DNA of 64,000 nucleotides from Pragia fontium DSM 5563 = ATCC 49100 (GCF_900112475.1 NZ_FOLW01000007.1:1-64000); one strand, 5' to 3'. Counted from the first letter of the stretch, positions 19,056 through 29,581 are shown. Notes: a model not told the origin generated them from the sequence alone. Translations and numbers: made by a program.

Positions 19056-19865
19056 ATGTCAACATTAATGATTATGCCTGTTTTTGCCATATTATCACTG
19101 ATAGCGTACCTGACCAGTCTTGGCTTAATTATTCCCAGCCTGCTCAGAAAAAAAGGTCTTCATCGTCACTGGACGTTGATCTCGGCTTTATTCGCGCTTG
19201 TTTTTCATGGAATCTCGCTGCAACAGCGTATTTTTGACGTCGACAATGGTCAAAACCTGAGTTTATTGAATATCGCTTCCGGTACCAGTTTGCTGATTAG
19301 CGCGATCATGACGTTTGTTGCCTCAAAAGATCGCGGTTGGATTCTGTTACCTATCGTTTACAGTTTCTCAATCATTAATCTTGCGTTATCTAGCTTTAGC
19401 CCGTGGGAATTTATTACCCATCTGGAAGACAGCCCTACTCTGCTGATTCATATTGTGTTGGCATTATTCTCCTACGCCACGCTGATTATCGCTGCTCTTT
19501 ATGCTATTCAGATTGCCTGGATTGATTATCAACTAAAAAATAAAAAATTACGCTTCAGTCCGGATATGCCACCACTGCTATCCATTGAGCGAAAAATGTT
19601 CCATATTACTCAGGTTGGTGTCATTCTTTTAACGCTAACGTTGACGACCGGCATATTTTATCTGGATAACCTACTGGACAAAGATAATCTGCATAAAACA
19701 ACGCTGTCGGTCATGGCCTGGCTAATTTATTTAGTTTTGCTATGGGGCCATCATAGTAAAGGCTGGCGGGGACGCAAAGTCGTTTGGTTCAGCTTGAGTG
19801 GGGCATTTTTACTGACGATGGGCTATTTCGGCAGTCGATTAATACAAGCGCTGTTAGCACATTAA
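19056..19865 (+). CDS. ypjD: YpjD (CorE-like), CcsA-type inner membrane protein
   Basis: The protein matches E. coli YpjD from MPVFAILSLIAYLTSLG onward and has eight predicted membrane helices of the cytochrome c assembly (CcsA/ResC) family, with conserved His residues in LIHIVLALFSYA and WGHHSKGW. Next to corB (yfjD) it is thought to take part in cobalt/magnesium resistance. The start is uncertain: 19074 would equal the E. coli start, and 19056 adds six residues. The best Shine-Dalgarno, GAGGAAA, is 8 nt before an out-of-frame ATG at 19049. Confidence 0.88.
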   Translation: MSTLMIMPVFAILSLIAYLTSLGLIIPSLLRKKGLHRHWTLISALFALVFHGISLQQRIFDVDNGQNLSLLNIASGTSLLISAIMTFVASKDRGWILLPIVYSFSIINLALSSFSPWEFITHLEDSPTLLIHIVLALFSYATLIIAALYAIQIAWIDYQLKNKKLRFSPDMPPLLSIERKMFHITQVGVILLTLTLTTGIFYLDNLLDKDNLHKTTLSVMAWLIYLVLLWGHHSKGWRGRKVVWFSLSGAFLLTMGYFGSRLIQALLAH

Positions 19866-19937
19866 GCGACATTTTGTCCCACCTCTTCATATAATGAATA
19901 TGGATATTAATACATAATTGTTGGAGGATAGACATCG

Positions 19938-21233
19938 GTGGACGACGTATCAACCGGTACGCTTATTATCATTTTAGTCATTATGGTTCTGATTTCAGCG
20001 TATTTCTCTGCATCAGAAACAGGAATGATGACGCTAAACCGTTATCGACTACGCCACCTTGCCAGTAAGGGCAATCGACAGGCGCGTCGGGTAGAAAAGC
20101 TGCTTCAGCGTCCCGATCTCTTAATCAGTCTGGTTCTTATTGGTAATAATCTGGTCAATATTCTCGCCTCCTCTCTGGCAACCATTATCGGTATTCGTCT
20201 GTATGGTAATGTGGGCGTTGCTATTGCCACCGGTATATTAACCTTCATTATTTTGGTGTTTGCAGAAGTCCTACCGAAAACCATTGCCGCCCTTTATCCT
20301 GAACGTGTCGCTTTTCCCAGCAGCGTATTACTCAAGCCACTACAAACCCTGATGGCGCCGTTAGTGTGGCTGCTTAATGGTATAACCCGCATTATTATGC
20401 ATCTGTTTGGGCTACGTTCTGACATTAAAGGCAGTGATGCCGTCAGCAAAGATGAACTAAGAACTATCGTTAACGCTTCAAACCCGCTGATTTCACATCG
20501 TTACCAGAGTATGTTGTTATCCGTTCTGGATCTGGAAATTGTTAACGTTGATGACATTATGGTACCGCGTCAGGAAATTATCGGTATTAACGTCAATGAT
20601 GAATGGAAAGACATTCTCAAGCAGCTGACGCATTCCCCTCATGGACGTATCGTTTTGTATCGCGACTCACTGGATGACGCTATTGGCATGCTGCGCGTAC
20701 GAGAAGCGTACCGATTGATGATGGAAAAAAGTGAATTTACCAAAGAAATGATGTTGCGCTCGGCGGATAAAATTTACTTTATTCCAGAGGGTACTCCGCT
20801 AAATGTGCAATTAGTTAAATTTCAGCGTAATCGCGAAAAGGTCGGCATCATCGTTGATGAATATGGCGATATCCAGGGGTTACTCAGCGTAGAGGATATT
20901 CTGGAAGAGATCGTCGGTGACTTCACCACCTCAATGTCCCCTTCTTTGGCTGAAGAAGTCATTCCGCAAACTGATGGCTCTGTTTATATTGATGGCAGCG
21001 CCAGTATCCGCGAGCTCAACAAAGCCTTTGGTTGGCATTTGCCTACTTCAACAGCAAAAACCATCAATGGCTTGCTACTGGAGTACTTTGAAGATATTCC
21101 CGAAGTTGGCACGCACGTAGAATTTAAAAATTATTCGGTCGATATTATAGAAGTGAATAACAATATGATTAAGCAAGTATTGGTTCGGCCACTTAATGAC
21201 GAACCTCCAGCCAAAAAGCTTAAGAGAAGATAA
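19938..21233 (+). CDS. corB: CorB (YfjD), HlyC/CorC family CNNM-type transporter
   Basis: The 431-residue protein has an N-terminal DUF21/CNNM membrane domain with three to four helices (1-190), two CBS domains (about 200-330) and a C-terminal CorC_HlyC domain. It matches E. coli YfjD. Family members are linked to Mg2+/Co2+ efflux. The start is GTG with GGAGGA 9 nt upstream. It follows ypjD in the E. coli order and ends at a strong terminator shared with luxS. Confidence 0.93.
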   Translation: MDDVSTGTLIIILVIMVLISAYFSASETGMMTLNRYRLRHLASKGNRQARRVEKLLQRPDLLISLVLIGNNLVNILASSLATIIGIRLYGNVGVAIATGILTFIILVFAEVLPKTIAALYPERVAFPSSVLLKPLQTLMAPLVWLLNGITRIIMHLFGLRSDIKGSDAVSKDELRTIVNASNPLISHRYQSMLLSVLDLEIVNVDDIMVPRQEIIGINVNDEWKDILKQLTHSPHGRIVLYRDSLDDAIGMLRVREAYRLMMEKSEFTKEMMLRSADKIYFIPEGTPLNVQLVKFQRNREKVGIIVDEYGDIQGLLSVEDILEEIVGDFTTSMSPSLAEEVIPQTDGSVYIDGSASIRELNKAFGWHLPTSTAKTINGLLLEYFEDIPEVGTHVEFKNYSVDIIEVNNNMIKQVLVRPLNDEPPAKKLKRR

Positions 21234-21249
21234 CTTATTTACGTTAATC

Positions 21250-21281
21250 GCTAAAAAACCGCAAAAATGCGGTTTTTTAGC
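21250..21281. terminator. bidirectional terminator corB / luxS
   Basis: GCTAAAAAACCGCA and TGCGGTTTTTTAGC form a perfect 14-bp stem with an AAAA loop between the convergent corB and luxS genes. Confidence 0.92.
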
Positions 21282-21306
21282 AAGTGCATCGGCCAATAGA
21301 TAGCGC

Positions 21307-21822
21307 CTATATATGTAACTCTTTAAGCTTATCCGCTGGCAACGCTAACTCATCGTTCTTGTTAACCCGAATACCACTATCAATAATATGACGAGCGATC
21401 TCATGGGCTTCTTTCAAAGAATGCATTTCATAGGTACCACACTGGAATTCATTCAGTTCAGGGATCTTTTTCTGATCCTGCACTTTAAGAATATCCTCCA
21501 TTGCCGCTTCCCATGCTTTCGCCACTCGACCTTCCTCAGGCGTACCGATCAAGCTCATATAAAACCCGGTACGACATCCCATAGGGGAAATATCAATAAT
21601 CTCTACGCCGTTACCGTTCAAATGATCGCGCATAAATCCGGCAAACAAATGTTCAAGGGTATGGATGCCCTTCTCCGGCAGAATTTCCATATTCGGGCGA
21701 CAAAAGCGTAAATCGAACACGGTAATTGTATCATCGTGTGGTGTTTTCATTGTTTTAGCAACCCGGACAGCCGGAGCTGACATACGGGTATGGTCAACGG
21801 TAAAACTATCTAACAATGGCAT
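21307..21822 (-). CDS. luxS: LuxS, S-ribosylhomocysteine lyase (autoinducer-2 synthesis)
   Basis: The 171-residue protein equals E. coli LuxS in length. The metal ligands are H54 and H58 in HTLEH and the Cys of CGTYEMHS near 128. It cleaves S-ribosylhomocysteine to homocysteine and DPD, the AI-2 precursor, in the activated methyl cycle. I chose the ATG with AAGGTG 6 nt upstream rather than the GTG three codons earlier. It is downstream of gshA, as in E. coli. Confidence 0.97.
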   Translation of the reverse strand: MPLLDSFTVDHTRMSAPAVRVAKTMKTPHDDTITVFDLRFCRPNMEILPEKGIHTLEHLFAGFMRDHLNGNGVEIIDISPMGCRTGFYMSLIGTPEEGRVAKAWEAAMEDILKVQDQKKIPELNEFQCGTYEMHSLKEAHEIARHIIDSGIRVNKNDELALPADKLKELHI

Positions 21823-21942
21823 TTTCGTCACCTTTAAAAAAAAATAACTTTTTTTACTCTAACAGGAAACCTTTCAGAAAATAGCGAGTCTTACTAAATA
21901 CAAGAACACTCGTTATCATCTTCCCTCAAAAGAGATGTTTAT

Positions 21943-21963
21943 AGGCCACTAGATATGTGGCCT
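21943..21963 (-). terminator. possible hairpin between gshA and luxS
   Basis: AGGCCAC and GTGGCCT form a 7-bp stem 14 bp beyond the gshA stop, before luxS. The pyrimidine tract is on the opposite side for the minus strand, so its role as a gshA terminator is uncertain. Confidence 0.4.
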
Positions 21964-21976
21964 TTCTTTTATCCAA

Positions 21977-23539
21977 TTAACGTTGGTTTTGCTCAGCTAA
22001 AAACGCATCAAAACTCAGCGTATCCTGTTGTTCCATCTCTTTCTGACGCTGAATAGAAGCAATACGTTCAGCTTCCAGCACCGTTTCAGTTAACACGCTC
22101 AGCGGTTCAGACTGCAGCATCTGACGATATTGCTCAGCTAATGCCAGACCAAAACTACCGACACCAACATCTTTAATCGCCTGTAGCATTCTACCGGAGA
22201 AGGTTAATTCAGGATTCTCAAAGGCTGAAACCAATTTATTGCAAACATCCTGATACTGAGAGTTTTTATTTGATCCATCTAAAACTTCCGCCACTCGCAA
22301 TAAATCAACGAACAGTGATTTTCCAACGATTTCCAGCGGTTGACGTGCGGTATCACAGCCCATTCCGATAGTCTGGCCTGGTTTGCGTCCCTCAAGGATC
22401 ACGCGATCCCAGTTATGGCGCGTACATTGAAGTTCTTCACTGCTCATTTCAGGCGCATCAGCCAAGGTACACCAAATTAAGAACAAATCGAGGAAGCGCG
22501 CCTGATCGGCATCGATACCAATAGGAGAGAATGGATTAATATCCAGCGCCCTAACTTCAATATATTCTACGCCACCGCGCAACAGAGCATCAGATGGCGA
22601 TTCATCTTTACGGGTTACTCGTTTAGGACGAATCGGTGCATAAAACTCATTTTCAATCTGTAAAACGTGACTGTTGAGCTGCTGATAATGGCCATTTTTC
22701 TTCTCATCCAGATACTTAAACTGCTCTGCTGGAATAGAAATGGCTTTTTTCAGACCTTCTACATAAGTGGCTAAGTTATTGAAGGTAATACCCAGATTAC
22801 TTTGAGCCGTATTGGTATACCCTAAATCACTCATTCGCAGTGATGTAGCATAAGGTAAATAGCAGGCACCGCTTTTCAGCTTCTCAAAAGGTAATTTGGT
22901 TGCTCGACCTTTGATAAAAGAAGAGCAAATCGCCGGAGAAGCACCAAACAGATAAGGTATCACCCAACCAAAGCGATAATAGTTACGAATCAGACGGAAG
23001 TAACCCTGCGAAATTTTATCTTTACCACTTTCAGCATCAGTAATGCCTTCTCGCGCCTGCCAGAATTCCAATGGTAATGAGAAATTGTAGTGAACGCCGG
23101 ATATGGTTTGCATCAATGCGCCGTAGCGGTTTTTTAACCCCTCACGATATAGCGTTTTAAAACGACCTGCATTAGAAGTACCGTATTGAGCCAACTCGAT
23201 TTTATCTTCAGAATTGATAAAGCACGGCATACTCAATGGCCACATTAATTCGCTACCCAGTTCACGGCTCACATGACGATGTATATCACGCAAGAAATCC
23301 AATGAATGATCCACACTGCGATCGACCGGGGTAATAAATTCTAATAATGCTTCGGCAAAATCGGTGGTTATCCATCGATGCGTTAACGCTGAACCTAAAG
23401 ATTCAGGATGAGGCGTTGTTGCCAGATGACCATTCGGCGTAATACGCAGCGTTTCTCGCTCGATACCACGTTGAATACCATTTAAAGCTTGAGGATGCGC
23501 TTCCAGCCAGGATAGCGCTTTAGATACGTCCGGGATCAA
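21977..23539 (-). CDS. gshA: GshA, glutamate-cysteine ligase
   Basis: The 520-residue protein closely follows E. coli GshA (518). Visible marks are GIERETLRI near 26, [16 protein letters not shown] near 56 and [14 protein letters not shown] near 325, parts of the ATP-grasp-like active site of the proteobacterial family. It makes gamma-glutamylcysteine in the first step of glutathione synthesis. It lies in the conserved order yqaB-yqaA-gshA-luxS. Confidence 0.98.
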   Translation of the reverse strand: MIPDVSKALSWLEAHPQALNGIQRGIERETLRITPNGHLATTPHPESLGSALTHRWITTDFAEALLEFITPVDRSVDHSLDFLRDIHRHVSRELGSELMWPLSMPCFINSEDKIELAQYGTSNAGRFKTLYREGLKNRYGALMQTISGVHYNFSLPLEFWQAREGITDAESGKDKISQGYFRLIRNYYRFGWVIPYLFGASPAICSSFIKGRATKLPFEKLKSGACYLPYATSLRMSDLGYTNTAQSNLGITFNNLATYVEGLKKAISIPAEQFKYLDEKKNGHYQQLNSHVLQIENEFYAPIRPKRVTRKDESPSDALLRGGVEYIEVRALDINPFSPIGIDADQARFLDLFLIWCTLADAPEMSSEELQCTRHNWDRVILEGRKPGQTIGMGCDTARQPLEIVGKSLFVDLLRVAEVLDGSNKNSQYQDVCNKLVSAFENPELTFSGRMLQAIKDVGVGSFGLALAEQYRQMLQSEPLSVLTETVLEAERIASIQRQKEMEQQDTLSFDAFLAEQNQR

Positions 23540-23612
23540 TTCGACCTCCCGTAATCAATATTCATACAACCTGCCAAAATAATTGGTTCATACACCGTTA
23601 CCTTTCTCTTTA

Positions 23613-24041
23613 TTAACTAAAAAAAGAGAGACCTTTCAGGGTTATCAACATCACGGCAATATAGCGTAGCGATTTCCCTATCAACATAAAAAAAGTGACT
23701 GACCACCAGGGTAAACGTAGCCACCCCGCTAACAAACATAATAAGTCACCCATAATAGGCAACCAACTTAATAACAGCGCAGGCGCACCAAAACGCTGTA
23801 GCCACTTCATGGCTAATGCTAAACGTGGATGATGTTTTGGTATCGGCGCTAAACGCCCAATAACAACATTCGTCAAACCACCCAACGTATTTCCAACTAT
23901 TGCTACCGCCAGTAATAACAGCGGATCGGTTTCAACCGTCGTCAATAATGCCGCAAAAACGACTTCTGAATTACCCGGCAATAGCGTGGCGCTTAAAAAA
24001 CTACTGCTGAACAATCCCAGTAGGGGTAAAGTATCACTCAC
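23613..24041 (-). CDS. yqaA: YqaA, DedA/SNARE-associated inner membrane protein
   Basis: The 142-residue hydrophobic protein matches E. coli YqaA, a VTT/DedA superfamily member with the motif FLSATLLPGNSEVVFAALL near 15, a re-entrant segment and several membrane helices. The exact function is unknown; the superfamily includes lipid scramblases. Its ATG overlaps the yqaB stop by 4 nt, so the two are translationally coupled. Confidence 0.93.
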   Translation of the reverse strand: MSDTLPLLGLFSSSFLSATLLPGNSEVVFAALLTTVETDPLLLLAVAIVGNTLGGLTNVVIGRLAPIPKHHPRLALAMKWLQRFGAPALLLSWLPIMGDLLCLLAGWLRLPWWSVTFFMLIGKSLRYIAVMLITLKGLSFFS

Positions 24042-24604
24042 AAATGACGCACATCCACGGCATCCATTCCCGCCGCTTTAGCTGCCTGAAGACCAAACGG
24101 CGCATCTTCAAATACCACGCAGGAAGCTGGAGCAACCTGCATAAGTTGAGCACAGCGTAAAAACGTATCCGGGGCCGGTTTATGGTTCTGAACATCATCA
24201 GCCCCCACAATCGCGGAAAAATAATCCCTCAATCCAACGTGCTGCAATAATCTTTCAGCAAAACCATGCATACTCCCCGTTCCCACCGCCATTGGCCGTT
24301 TATTACGGTAAGATTTTACCACTTCAACAATAGGTAAAGGTTTAACCATGTCCAACACTATCGACTCAACAATCTCAAACTTTTCCTGAGCCAATTTAAA
24401 AGGGTCCAAGTCTACCTGATAACTGTCGATCACAAACTCGGCAATCTTCCATGAAGGAGATCCGTTTAAGCCGATGACCGCTTGTAAATCCAATTCCATA
24501 CCATACTTGGCCAGCACTTCACTCCAGGCTTGACGGTGCCCTTCTTCCGTATCCAATAATGTGCCATCCATGTCAAAAATCAGGCCCTGATAGCGGTCAT
24601 ACAT
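24038..24604 (-). CDS. yqaB: YqaB, HAD-family fructose-1-phosphate / 6-phosphogluconate phosphatase
   Basis: The protein (188 residues from this ATG) is a haloacid dehalogenase phosphatase. Motif I is DMDGTLLDTE near 11, the cap domain follows, motif II is VGTGSM and motif III/IV is KPAPDTFLRCA with FEDAPFGLQAAKAAG. It matches E. coli YqaB, which removes phosphate from fructose-1-P and 6-phosphogluconate. A GTG four codons upstream is an alternative start; the ATG has GGGGG nearby. Confidence 0.93.
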   Translation of the reverse strand: MYDRYQGLIFDMDGTLLDTEEGHRQAWSEVLAKYGMELDLQAVIGLNGSPSWKIAEFVIDSYQVDLDPFKLAQEKFEIVESIVLDMVKPLPIVEVVKSYRNKRPMAVGTGSMHGFAERLLQHVGLRDYFSAIVGADDVQNHKPAPDTFLRCAQLMQVAPASCVVFEDAPFGLQAAKAAGMDAVDVRHL

Positions 24605-24616
24605 GATAGCCCCCAC

Positions 24617-24987
24617 AACGTTAAGTTAGATAGAGAACAAGCTATTTGGTTACTTTATCGTAAAACTAAATTAATGTCGCTTACTGAGTTAAATCTCGAC
24701 CTCTCAGTATGAGCACTTAGCATTAACCCATATTTTCATAGGGTTAATGCTTAATCTACCTCATCAGGAAAATCATAATTAATTCAAAAAATATAGTTTT
24801 TATAACAATAAGTTGTAACAATGACGCGCTATAAATAGCGTGTTTGTGATGGATATGGCCTGAAGTTTCACTATAATGGCTACAGATTCGAAATATAAAC
24901 TCACAATGTAAATAGTATTTATGCATCTTTATTTTCATTGGGATAGATGCGATATATGGACATGAAAACTGGAATACAAAAAATAAA
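24617..24987. other. non-coding region upstream of pagP, with a -10 element
   Basis: About 370 bp between the divergent yqaB and pagP genes. A perfect TATAAT (24872-24877) lies 110 bp before pagP without a good -35 at the usual distance, as in activator-dependent promoters. In Salmonella and E. coli pagP is PhoP-controlled, but I found no convincing PhoP box at the proper spacing. No other gene is seen. Confidence 0.45.
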
Positions 24988-25542
24988 ATGAAAGGCGTTA
25001 TTATCACAACTACAGCTCTTTTGCTGACCTTATCATTCAATACCGTCGCTGAAGAGGCGGCAGATGATGGTATTTGGGCAAGCATTAAGAATAACGTTAA
25101 AGAAACATGGAATTCCCCAACCAGAGATCTGTACGTTCCTTTAAATACGTGGCACAACCGTGCAACGTACGATAAAGAGAAAACGGACTCCTATAACGAG
25201 AGACCGTGGGGAATCGGCTATGGCGTTTCACGTTTTGACAGTGATGGTAACTGGCATTCTATTTACGCGATGGAATTTCAGGACTCCCACAATCAGATAG
25301 AACCCATTATTGGCTATGGCTACCAAAAGAACTGGTATCTGGGGAGCAATAATGACTGGCGACTGGGATTAGGCTTTACCGCAGCGGTTACCGCTCGACA
25401 TGAATATAACTATATTCCAATACCTCTACCGCTGCCCTTATTTTCAATTGAATATAAGAAATTTGCGATACAAAACACGTATATCCCCGGTACCTATAAT
25501 AACGGCAACGTATTGTTTACCTGGGCTCGCTGGCAGTTCTAG
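24988..25542 (+). CDS. pagP: PagP, lipid A palmitoyltransferase
   Basis: The 184-residue protein matches E. coli PagP (186). A signal peptide ends near VAEEA at about 22, an amphipathic helix follows, then an eight-strand outer-membrane barrel ending in the aromatic FTWARWQF. Catalytic residues are visible as His in NTWHNR and Asp-Ser in EFQDSHNQ. PagP transfers palmitate from phospholipid to lipid A, which strengthens the outer membrane against cationic peptides. A strong terminator follows. Confidence 0.95.
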   Translation: MKGVIITTTALLLTLSFNTVAEEAADDGIWASIKNNVKETWNSPTRDLYVPLNTWHNRATYDKEKTDSYNERPWGIGYGVSRFDSDGNWHSIYAMEFQDSHNQIEPIIGYGYQKNWYLGSNNDWRLGLGFTAAVTARHEYNYIPIPLPLPLFSIEYKKFAIQNTYIPGTYNNGNVLFTWARWQF

Positions 25543-25554
25543 CTAAAATATCCT

Positions 25555-25615
25555 CAGGCAGGTCACGTTAACCCCCTTTCTTCAGGTAGATTAACGTGAC
25601 CTGCCTGATTTTTTT
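25555..25615 (+). terminator. pagP terminator
   Basis: Perfect 17-bp arms (25555-25571 and 25591-25607) are followed by A and seven T. It lies 12 bp beyond the pagP stop codon. Confidence 0.93.
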
Positions 25616-25715
25616 CAATCCTGTTACTGAAATTCTATTATTATTAGTCATAGATGGAATATTAATAGCGCTTAACGCTATTGCCTGATGGCTTTATTAG
25701 CTATAGAGAGAATTT

Positions 25716-26825
25716 ATGGATCAAGCTCAACCACATCCTTCCTTGAAAACGCGTCACAAAGAATATTCACTTATTCTGACGATGTTCACTATTCCAGTAC
25801 TGTTATATTTACAGCACAGCACCAGCCTTCTGATTACTGTTTTAATCAATCTTCTGGCACTGGTCACTATTTTAGGCAGTGCATTCAGCGTTGTTCGCCA
25901 TGCGGATGTTCTGGCTCACCGACTAGGAGAACCTTTCGGTTCATTAATTCTAAGTCTCGCGGTCGTTATTCTCGAAGTCAGCCTGATCTCAGCGCTGATG
26001 GTAACCGGTGATACCGGACCTACCCTAATGAGAGATACACTCTACTCCGTCATTATGATTGTGATGGGTGGATTAGTCGGCATATCATTGTTGCTGGGTG
26101 GCCGAAAATTTGCCACCCAGCATGTTAATCTGGCAGGCATTAAACAATACCTCACCGCACTATTACCCTTAGCAATTATCATTCTGGTGCTCCCTGCTAC
26201 TCTGGCTAGCAGTACTTTCACATCAGGCCAGCTAATCGTCATTGCGCTCTTATCTGCTGCTATGTACCTGGTATTTTTGACGATTCAGACCAGAACTCAC
26301 CAAAATCTCTTTATTTATGAGCATGAAGATGAAGGAGATGGCCCTGATGGCCACCACGGTAAACCATCAATCCATAGCAACGCATGGCATGCGGTCTGGT
26401 TAGTCATTCACCTCATTTCAGTCATTGCCATTACTAAGATTAATGCTGGTTCATTAGAGTATTTATTAACCGAGTTGCATGCTCCACCGCAATTTACCGG
26501 TTTTCTGATTGCATTATTGATTCTCTCCCCAGAAGGGCTTGGCGCACTGAGAGCGGTAATGGCGAACCAAGTCCAACGAGCAATGAATCTGTTTTTCGGC
26601 TCAGTATTAGCCACTATTTCCCTAACCGTTCCAGCTGTTGTAGTTATTTCTCTTATAACCGGTAAAAGTCTGGTATTTGGTCTATCAACACCGAATATCG
26701 TTTTGTTAGTGAGTATATTGCTGTTATGCCAAAGCTCATTTGCCACAGGCAGAACCAATGTATTAAACGGCGCTGCTCATTTAGCAATATTTGTTGCTTA
26801 TCTGTTGGTTTTAATGATGGGATAA
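25716..26825 (+). CDS. chaA: ChaA, Ca2+(Na+)/H+ antiporter
   Basis: The 369-residue membrane protein matches E. coli ChaA (366). It has two sodium/calcium exchanger repeats, with the acidic helices GEPFGSLILSLAVVILEVSLI near 72 and ILSPEGLGALRA near 266, and a His/Asp-rich cytoplasmic loop (EHEDEGDGPDGHHG near 202). It exchanges Ca2+, Na+ or K+ for protons at alkaline pH. It is a single gene between two terminators. Confidence 0.95.
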   Translation: MDQAQPHPSLKTRHKEYSLILTMFTIPVLLYLQHSTSLLITVLINLLALVTILGSAFSVVRHADVLAHRLGEPFGSLILSLAVVILEVSLISALMVTGDTGPTLMRDTLYSVIMIVMGGLVGISLLLGGRKFATQHVNLAGIKQYLTALLPLAIIILVLPATLASSTFTSGQLIVIALLSAAMYLVFLTIQTRTHQNLFIYEHEDEGDGPDGHHGKPSIHSNAWHAVWLVIHLISVIAITKINAGSLEYLLTELHAPPQFTGFLIALLILSPEGLGALRAVMANQVQRAMNLFFGSVLATISLTVPAVVVISLITGKSLVFGLSTPNIVLLVSILLLCQSSFATGRTNVLNGAAHLAIFVAYLLVLMMG

Positions 26826-26842
26826 CGCGTTAAATTGCAAAC

Positions 26843-26868
26843 AAAACGCCACTCAAAAGTGGCGTTTT
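26843..26868 (+). terminator. chaA terminator
   Basis: AAAACGCCACT and AGTGGCGTTTT form an 11-bp stem with a CAAA loop, ending in a T run, 17 bp after chaA. It could also stop mntH transcripts arriving from the other side. Confidence 0.9.
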
Positions 26869-26974
26869 TACTTCACTCTGATTTTTCTCAGTCTCTAGAC
26901 ATGAATAGCAATGAACCTAAAATAACTCAATGCTCTTATGCTATTTCAGCACCGTTAAGCCCACAAAAATCAAT

Positions 26975-28204
26975 TTATATCAAAAAACTCACAATCAGAT
27001 ATAGATTCAGACTTACTACCAGCACCACAATAATCCGACCAATATTCTGCATAATAAAACTGTTCACCATATCACCCATCAACTGGCGGTTGCCGGTGAA
27101 ACTCAGCAGTGGAATTAGCGCCAACGCGATGCCAAAGCTTAAAAAAACCTGGCTGACAATCAGAATACGCGTTGCATCCATGCCACACAGAATGACAACA
27201 AACGAAGGGAGCATGGTTACACTACGACGTACCCACAACGGAATACGCACGTGGATAAAGCCTTGCATCACTACCTGACCCGCCATCGTCCCCACCACAG
27301 TAGAAGAAAGTCCGGCAGCAATTAAACTGAGACCAAAAGTGACAGTAGCAAACTTCCCTAGCAATGGTTCTAACGTAACGTATGCCTGATCTAACTCTGA
27401 AATACCAGTTTGGCCATTAAAATGGAACACCGCGGCGGCCATCGCCATCATGGATAAATTCACAAAACCAGCAATGGTCATGGCGATAGCGACATCCCAT
27501 TTAGTCGCAGAATAGCGTTCCGCACGGCTCCCTTTGGAGTTTTGTGTCAAAGCGGAATGAAGATAAATAACGTGAGGCATAATGGTTGCCCCTAATACGC
27601 CCGCAGCCAGAAAAACGGCCTCTTTATTAGGTAAACCAGGCAATAACATCCCGGTGGAAAGTTCAGCAATATCAGGAGAAGAGAAAACCAGTTCAATAAT
27701 ATAAGCGCCAGCAACAAACAGCAAAAATGCGCCAATCACACGCTCCAGCGGCTTATCTCCACGGCTTTGCAGCATTAAAATAAGGAAAGTAATGATACCG
27801 GTGATAATGGCACCATTTAATAAACTTATGCCCAATAAGAGCTTAAAGCCAATGGCGGCACCAATAAACTCAGCCAAGTCGGTAGCAATAGCAATCAGTT
27901 CGGCCTGAACCCAATAAAACCAAACAACCGGGCGAGGAAAGCGATCGCGAATATGCTCTGCCAAGTTTTTGTTGGTAGCAATCCCCAGCTTGGCGGAAAA
28001 TAACTGAACCACCATCGCCATAATATTGGCCCAAACCACAACCCAAAGCAGCTGATAACCAAACGCCGAGCCGGCTTGGATATTGGTAGCAAAGTTACCG
28101 GGATCAATATAACCAATCGCAGCAATAAAGGCTGGCCCCATCAATGAAAGCTTTATTTTTCTTGATAATTTGCTTGAGCGCACTGCGACACCTGAATCCG
28201 ACAT
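26975..28204 (-). CDS. mntH: MntH, Nramp-type Mn2+/H+ symporter
   Basis: The 409-residue protein matches E. coli MntH. The metal-site motif DPGN is at 34-37 in helix 1, and the second conserved motif [11 protein letters not shown] is near 213. Eleven helices are expected. It imports Mn2+, with some Fe2+, and helps against oxidative stress. The Shine-Dalgarno GGGAGGG lies before the ATG. A Fur-like box (28239-28257) lies 35 bp upstream. Confidence 0.96.
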   Translation of the reverse strand: MSDSGVAVRSSKLSRKIKLSLMGPAFIAAIGYIDPGNFATNIQAGSAFGYQLLWVVVWANIMAMVVQLFSAKLGIATNKNLAEHIRDRFPRPVVWFYWVQAELIAIATDLAEFIGAAIGFKLLLGISLLNGAIITGIITFLILMLQSRGDKPLERVIGAFLLFVAGAYIIELVFSSPDIAELSTGMLLPGLPNKEAVFLAAGVLGATIMPHVIYLHSALTQNSKGSRAERYSATKWDVAIAMTIAGFVNLSMMAMAAAVFHFNGQTGISELDQAYVTLEPLLGKFATVTFGLSLIAAGLSSTVVGTMAGQVVMQGFIHVRIPLWVRRSVTMLPSFVVILCGMDATRILIVSQVFLSFGIALALIPLLSFTGNRQLMGDMVNSFIMQNIGRIIVVLVVSLNLYLIVSFLI

Positions 28205-28238
28205 TATTATCCCTCCCGAATAATCACCACACCTTAAT

Positions 28239-28257
28239 GATAATGATTCTTATTTAA
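28239..28257 (-). promoter_or_regulatory. candidate Fur box upstream of mntH
   Basis: The 19-mer matches the Fur consensus GATAATGATAATCATTATC at 13 of 19 positions, including the first nine. mntH is repressed by Fur and MntR in E. coli. I did not find a convincing MntR palindrome. Confidence 0.6.
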
Positions 28258-28468
28258 ATAACAAGATCATTAAACTGATTGCTAAGATAGGCGCAACTAA
28301 ACAGCCGGGTAACATGTCACGTCAGGAAATAGAAGAAGACGTTACCTTATCAACGCAAGTTCTAGGGATATTATAATACAGCACGATAAAACCCACATCA
28401 TCTATATAACAAAAAACCAATGAGCTGTAACAATAAATAATGAAAAAATTAACAATAGCCGGTTTTAA

Positions 28469-28972
28469 TTAGAAACTTTTCTGAAAGCGTTTGAGCTTCT
28501 TTAGTGCCCAATCATAATGGCTGGACGTGGCCGAAATGAAGTAGGAACCTAAAGAAGCGCTTCCAGTCCATGGGTAATACTTTTTAGTAAATAACTGCTG
28601 ATCATTATGGGACATAATCAGCGATTGTAATTCCCGATGAGAGGCATTCAGCTTCAGGCGCGCAGTTTCCAGACTCATCGCCTGATACTTCTGCCAGATG
28701 GCCTGATTTAATTCAGGGGTCGTACGCCAGGTATACCCTTCCGCTGGCATAATCGGCTTTTTACCTGCCATCCCTTCCCCATACCAGCGTAACATCATCA
28801 AATGCCATTCATACAAATGAACCATAACATCACGAATATTGCGATCCCTATCCTCAAATGGAAACACCATCTCCAGCACACTCTCGGGCAAGGAATCAAT
28901 TAACACCACAATTTTAAAATAGTTTTCATCACTCAAGCTTAATAACTGTTGTTTATTCGTTGGCCGAGGCAT
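28469..28972 (-). CDS. ClbS/DfsB family four-helix bundle protein
   Basis: The 167-residue protein fits the ClbS/DfsB (DUF1706) family: PRPTNKQQLL at the start, RDRNIRDVMVHLYEWHLMMLRWY near 43-65, a YTWRTTPELNQ segment near 80 and a C-terminal SSHYDWALKKLKRFQK. ClbS proper inactivates the genotoxin colibactin as a self-resistance protein; most family members stand outside clb clusters and have unknown substrates. No toxin or polyketide genes are nearby. It appears to be a single gene. Confidence 0.85.
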   Translation of the reverse strand: MPRPTNKQQLLSLSDENYFKIVVLIDSLPESVLEMVFPFEDRDRNIRDVMVHLYEWHLMMLRWYGEGMAGKKPIMPAEGYTWRTTPELNQAIWQKYQAMSLETARLKLNASHRELQSLIMSHNDQQLFTKKYYPWTGSASLGSYFISATSSHYDWALKKLKRFQKSF

Positions 28973-29581
28973 AACGTCTTCTCTCTCAGATAACCGATAT
29001 CCTCATCATATCTAAAGGTATTACCGTATCGTATTGATTTGGTGCAATGACGCAGCAAATTGACGAAAAAACAAACGAAAATGAGAGGTAGGCAGGGATC
29101 CACATCTCATACCACCAAAAGTCCCTTAACATGTTGATAAAACGCTAGTCGCCTCATATTTAGGCTAAATACTTTTTTACCCTCTCCTCCTCTAGAGAAA
29201 TTCCATAATAGTTTTCACCACTATATAAAAACACCTATAAAAGTGTGTGTTAATTATTACCATACCACTAACTCTACAATTGATTTGAATAAGCTAATCC
29301 CGGTTTATCACTTAAATTAAATATTTTAACGCCAGAAGATAATTCAATACTTTACTTCCCAAATTTTCACTGTTATATTTCGGGAAATTTTTCGTGGAGA
29401 TAAAAAATAATTGGACAGTATTAACTATAGCGACATAATTAAGGCAAGCTGACCAATCTCTTCGATGTTTAGTCGCTTGCCGAAACGGCGGGCGACATCA
29501 CTTCTCATTTCTGACGTGCTGTATCCCCGAAATAAAAAATATTCCCTGACAGATATCAACTGTTATGGATTTTTTCGGATA

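Noticed and set aside
24894-24930. PhoP box upstream of pagP
   Set aside because: TATTTA- and AGTTTA-like half sites occur on the minus strand, but at the wrong spacing.
29047-29091. 14-codon ORF beginning MTQQIDEK between the ClbS-like gene and mgtC
   Set aside because: No Shine-Dalgarno, far from mgtC and outside the likely leader; probably chance.
29302-29318. PhoP box upstream of mgtC
   Set aside because: GGTTTA is followed at the right spacing by TAAATT, which keeps only half of the consensus; too weak to list as a site.
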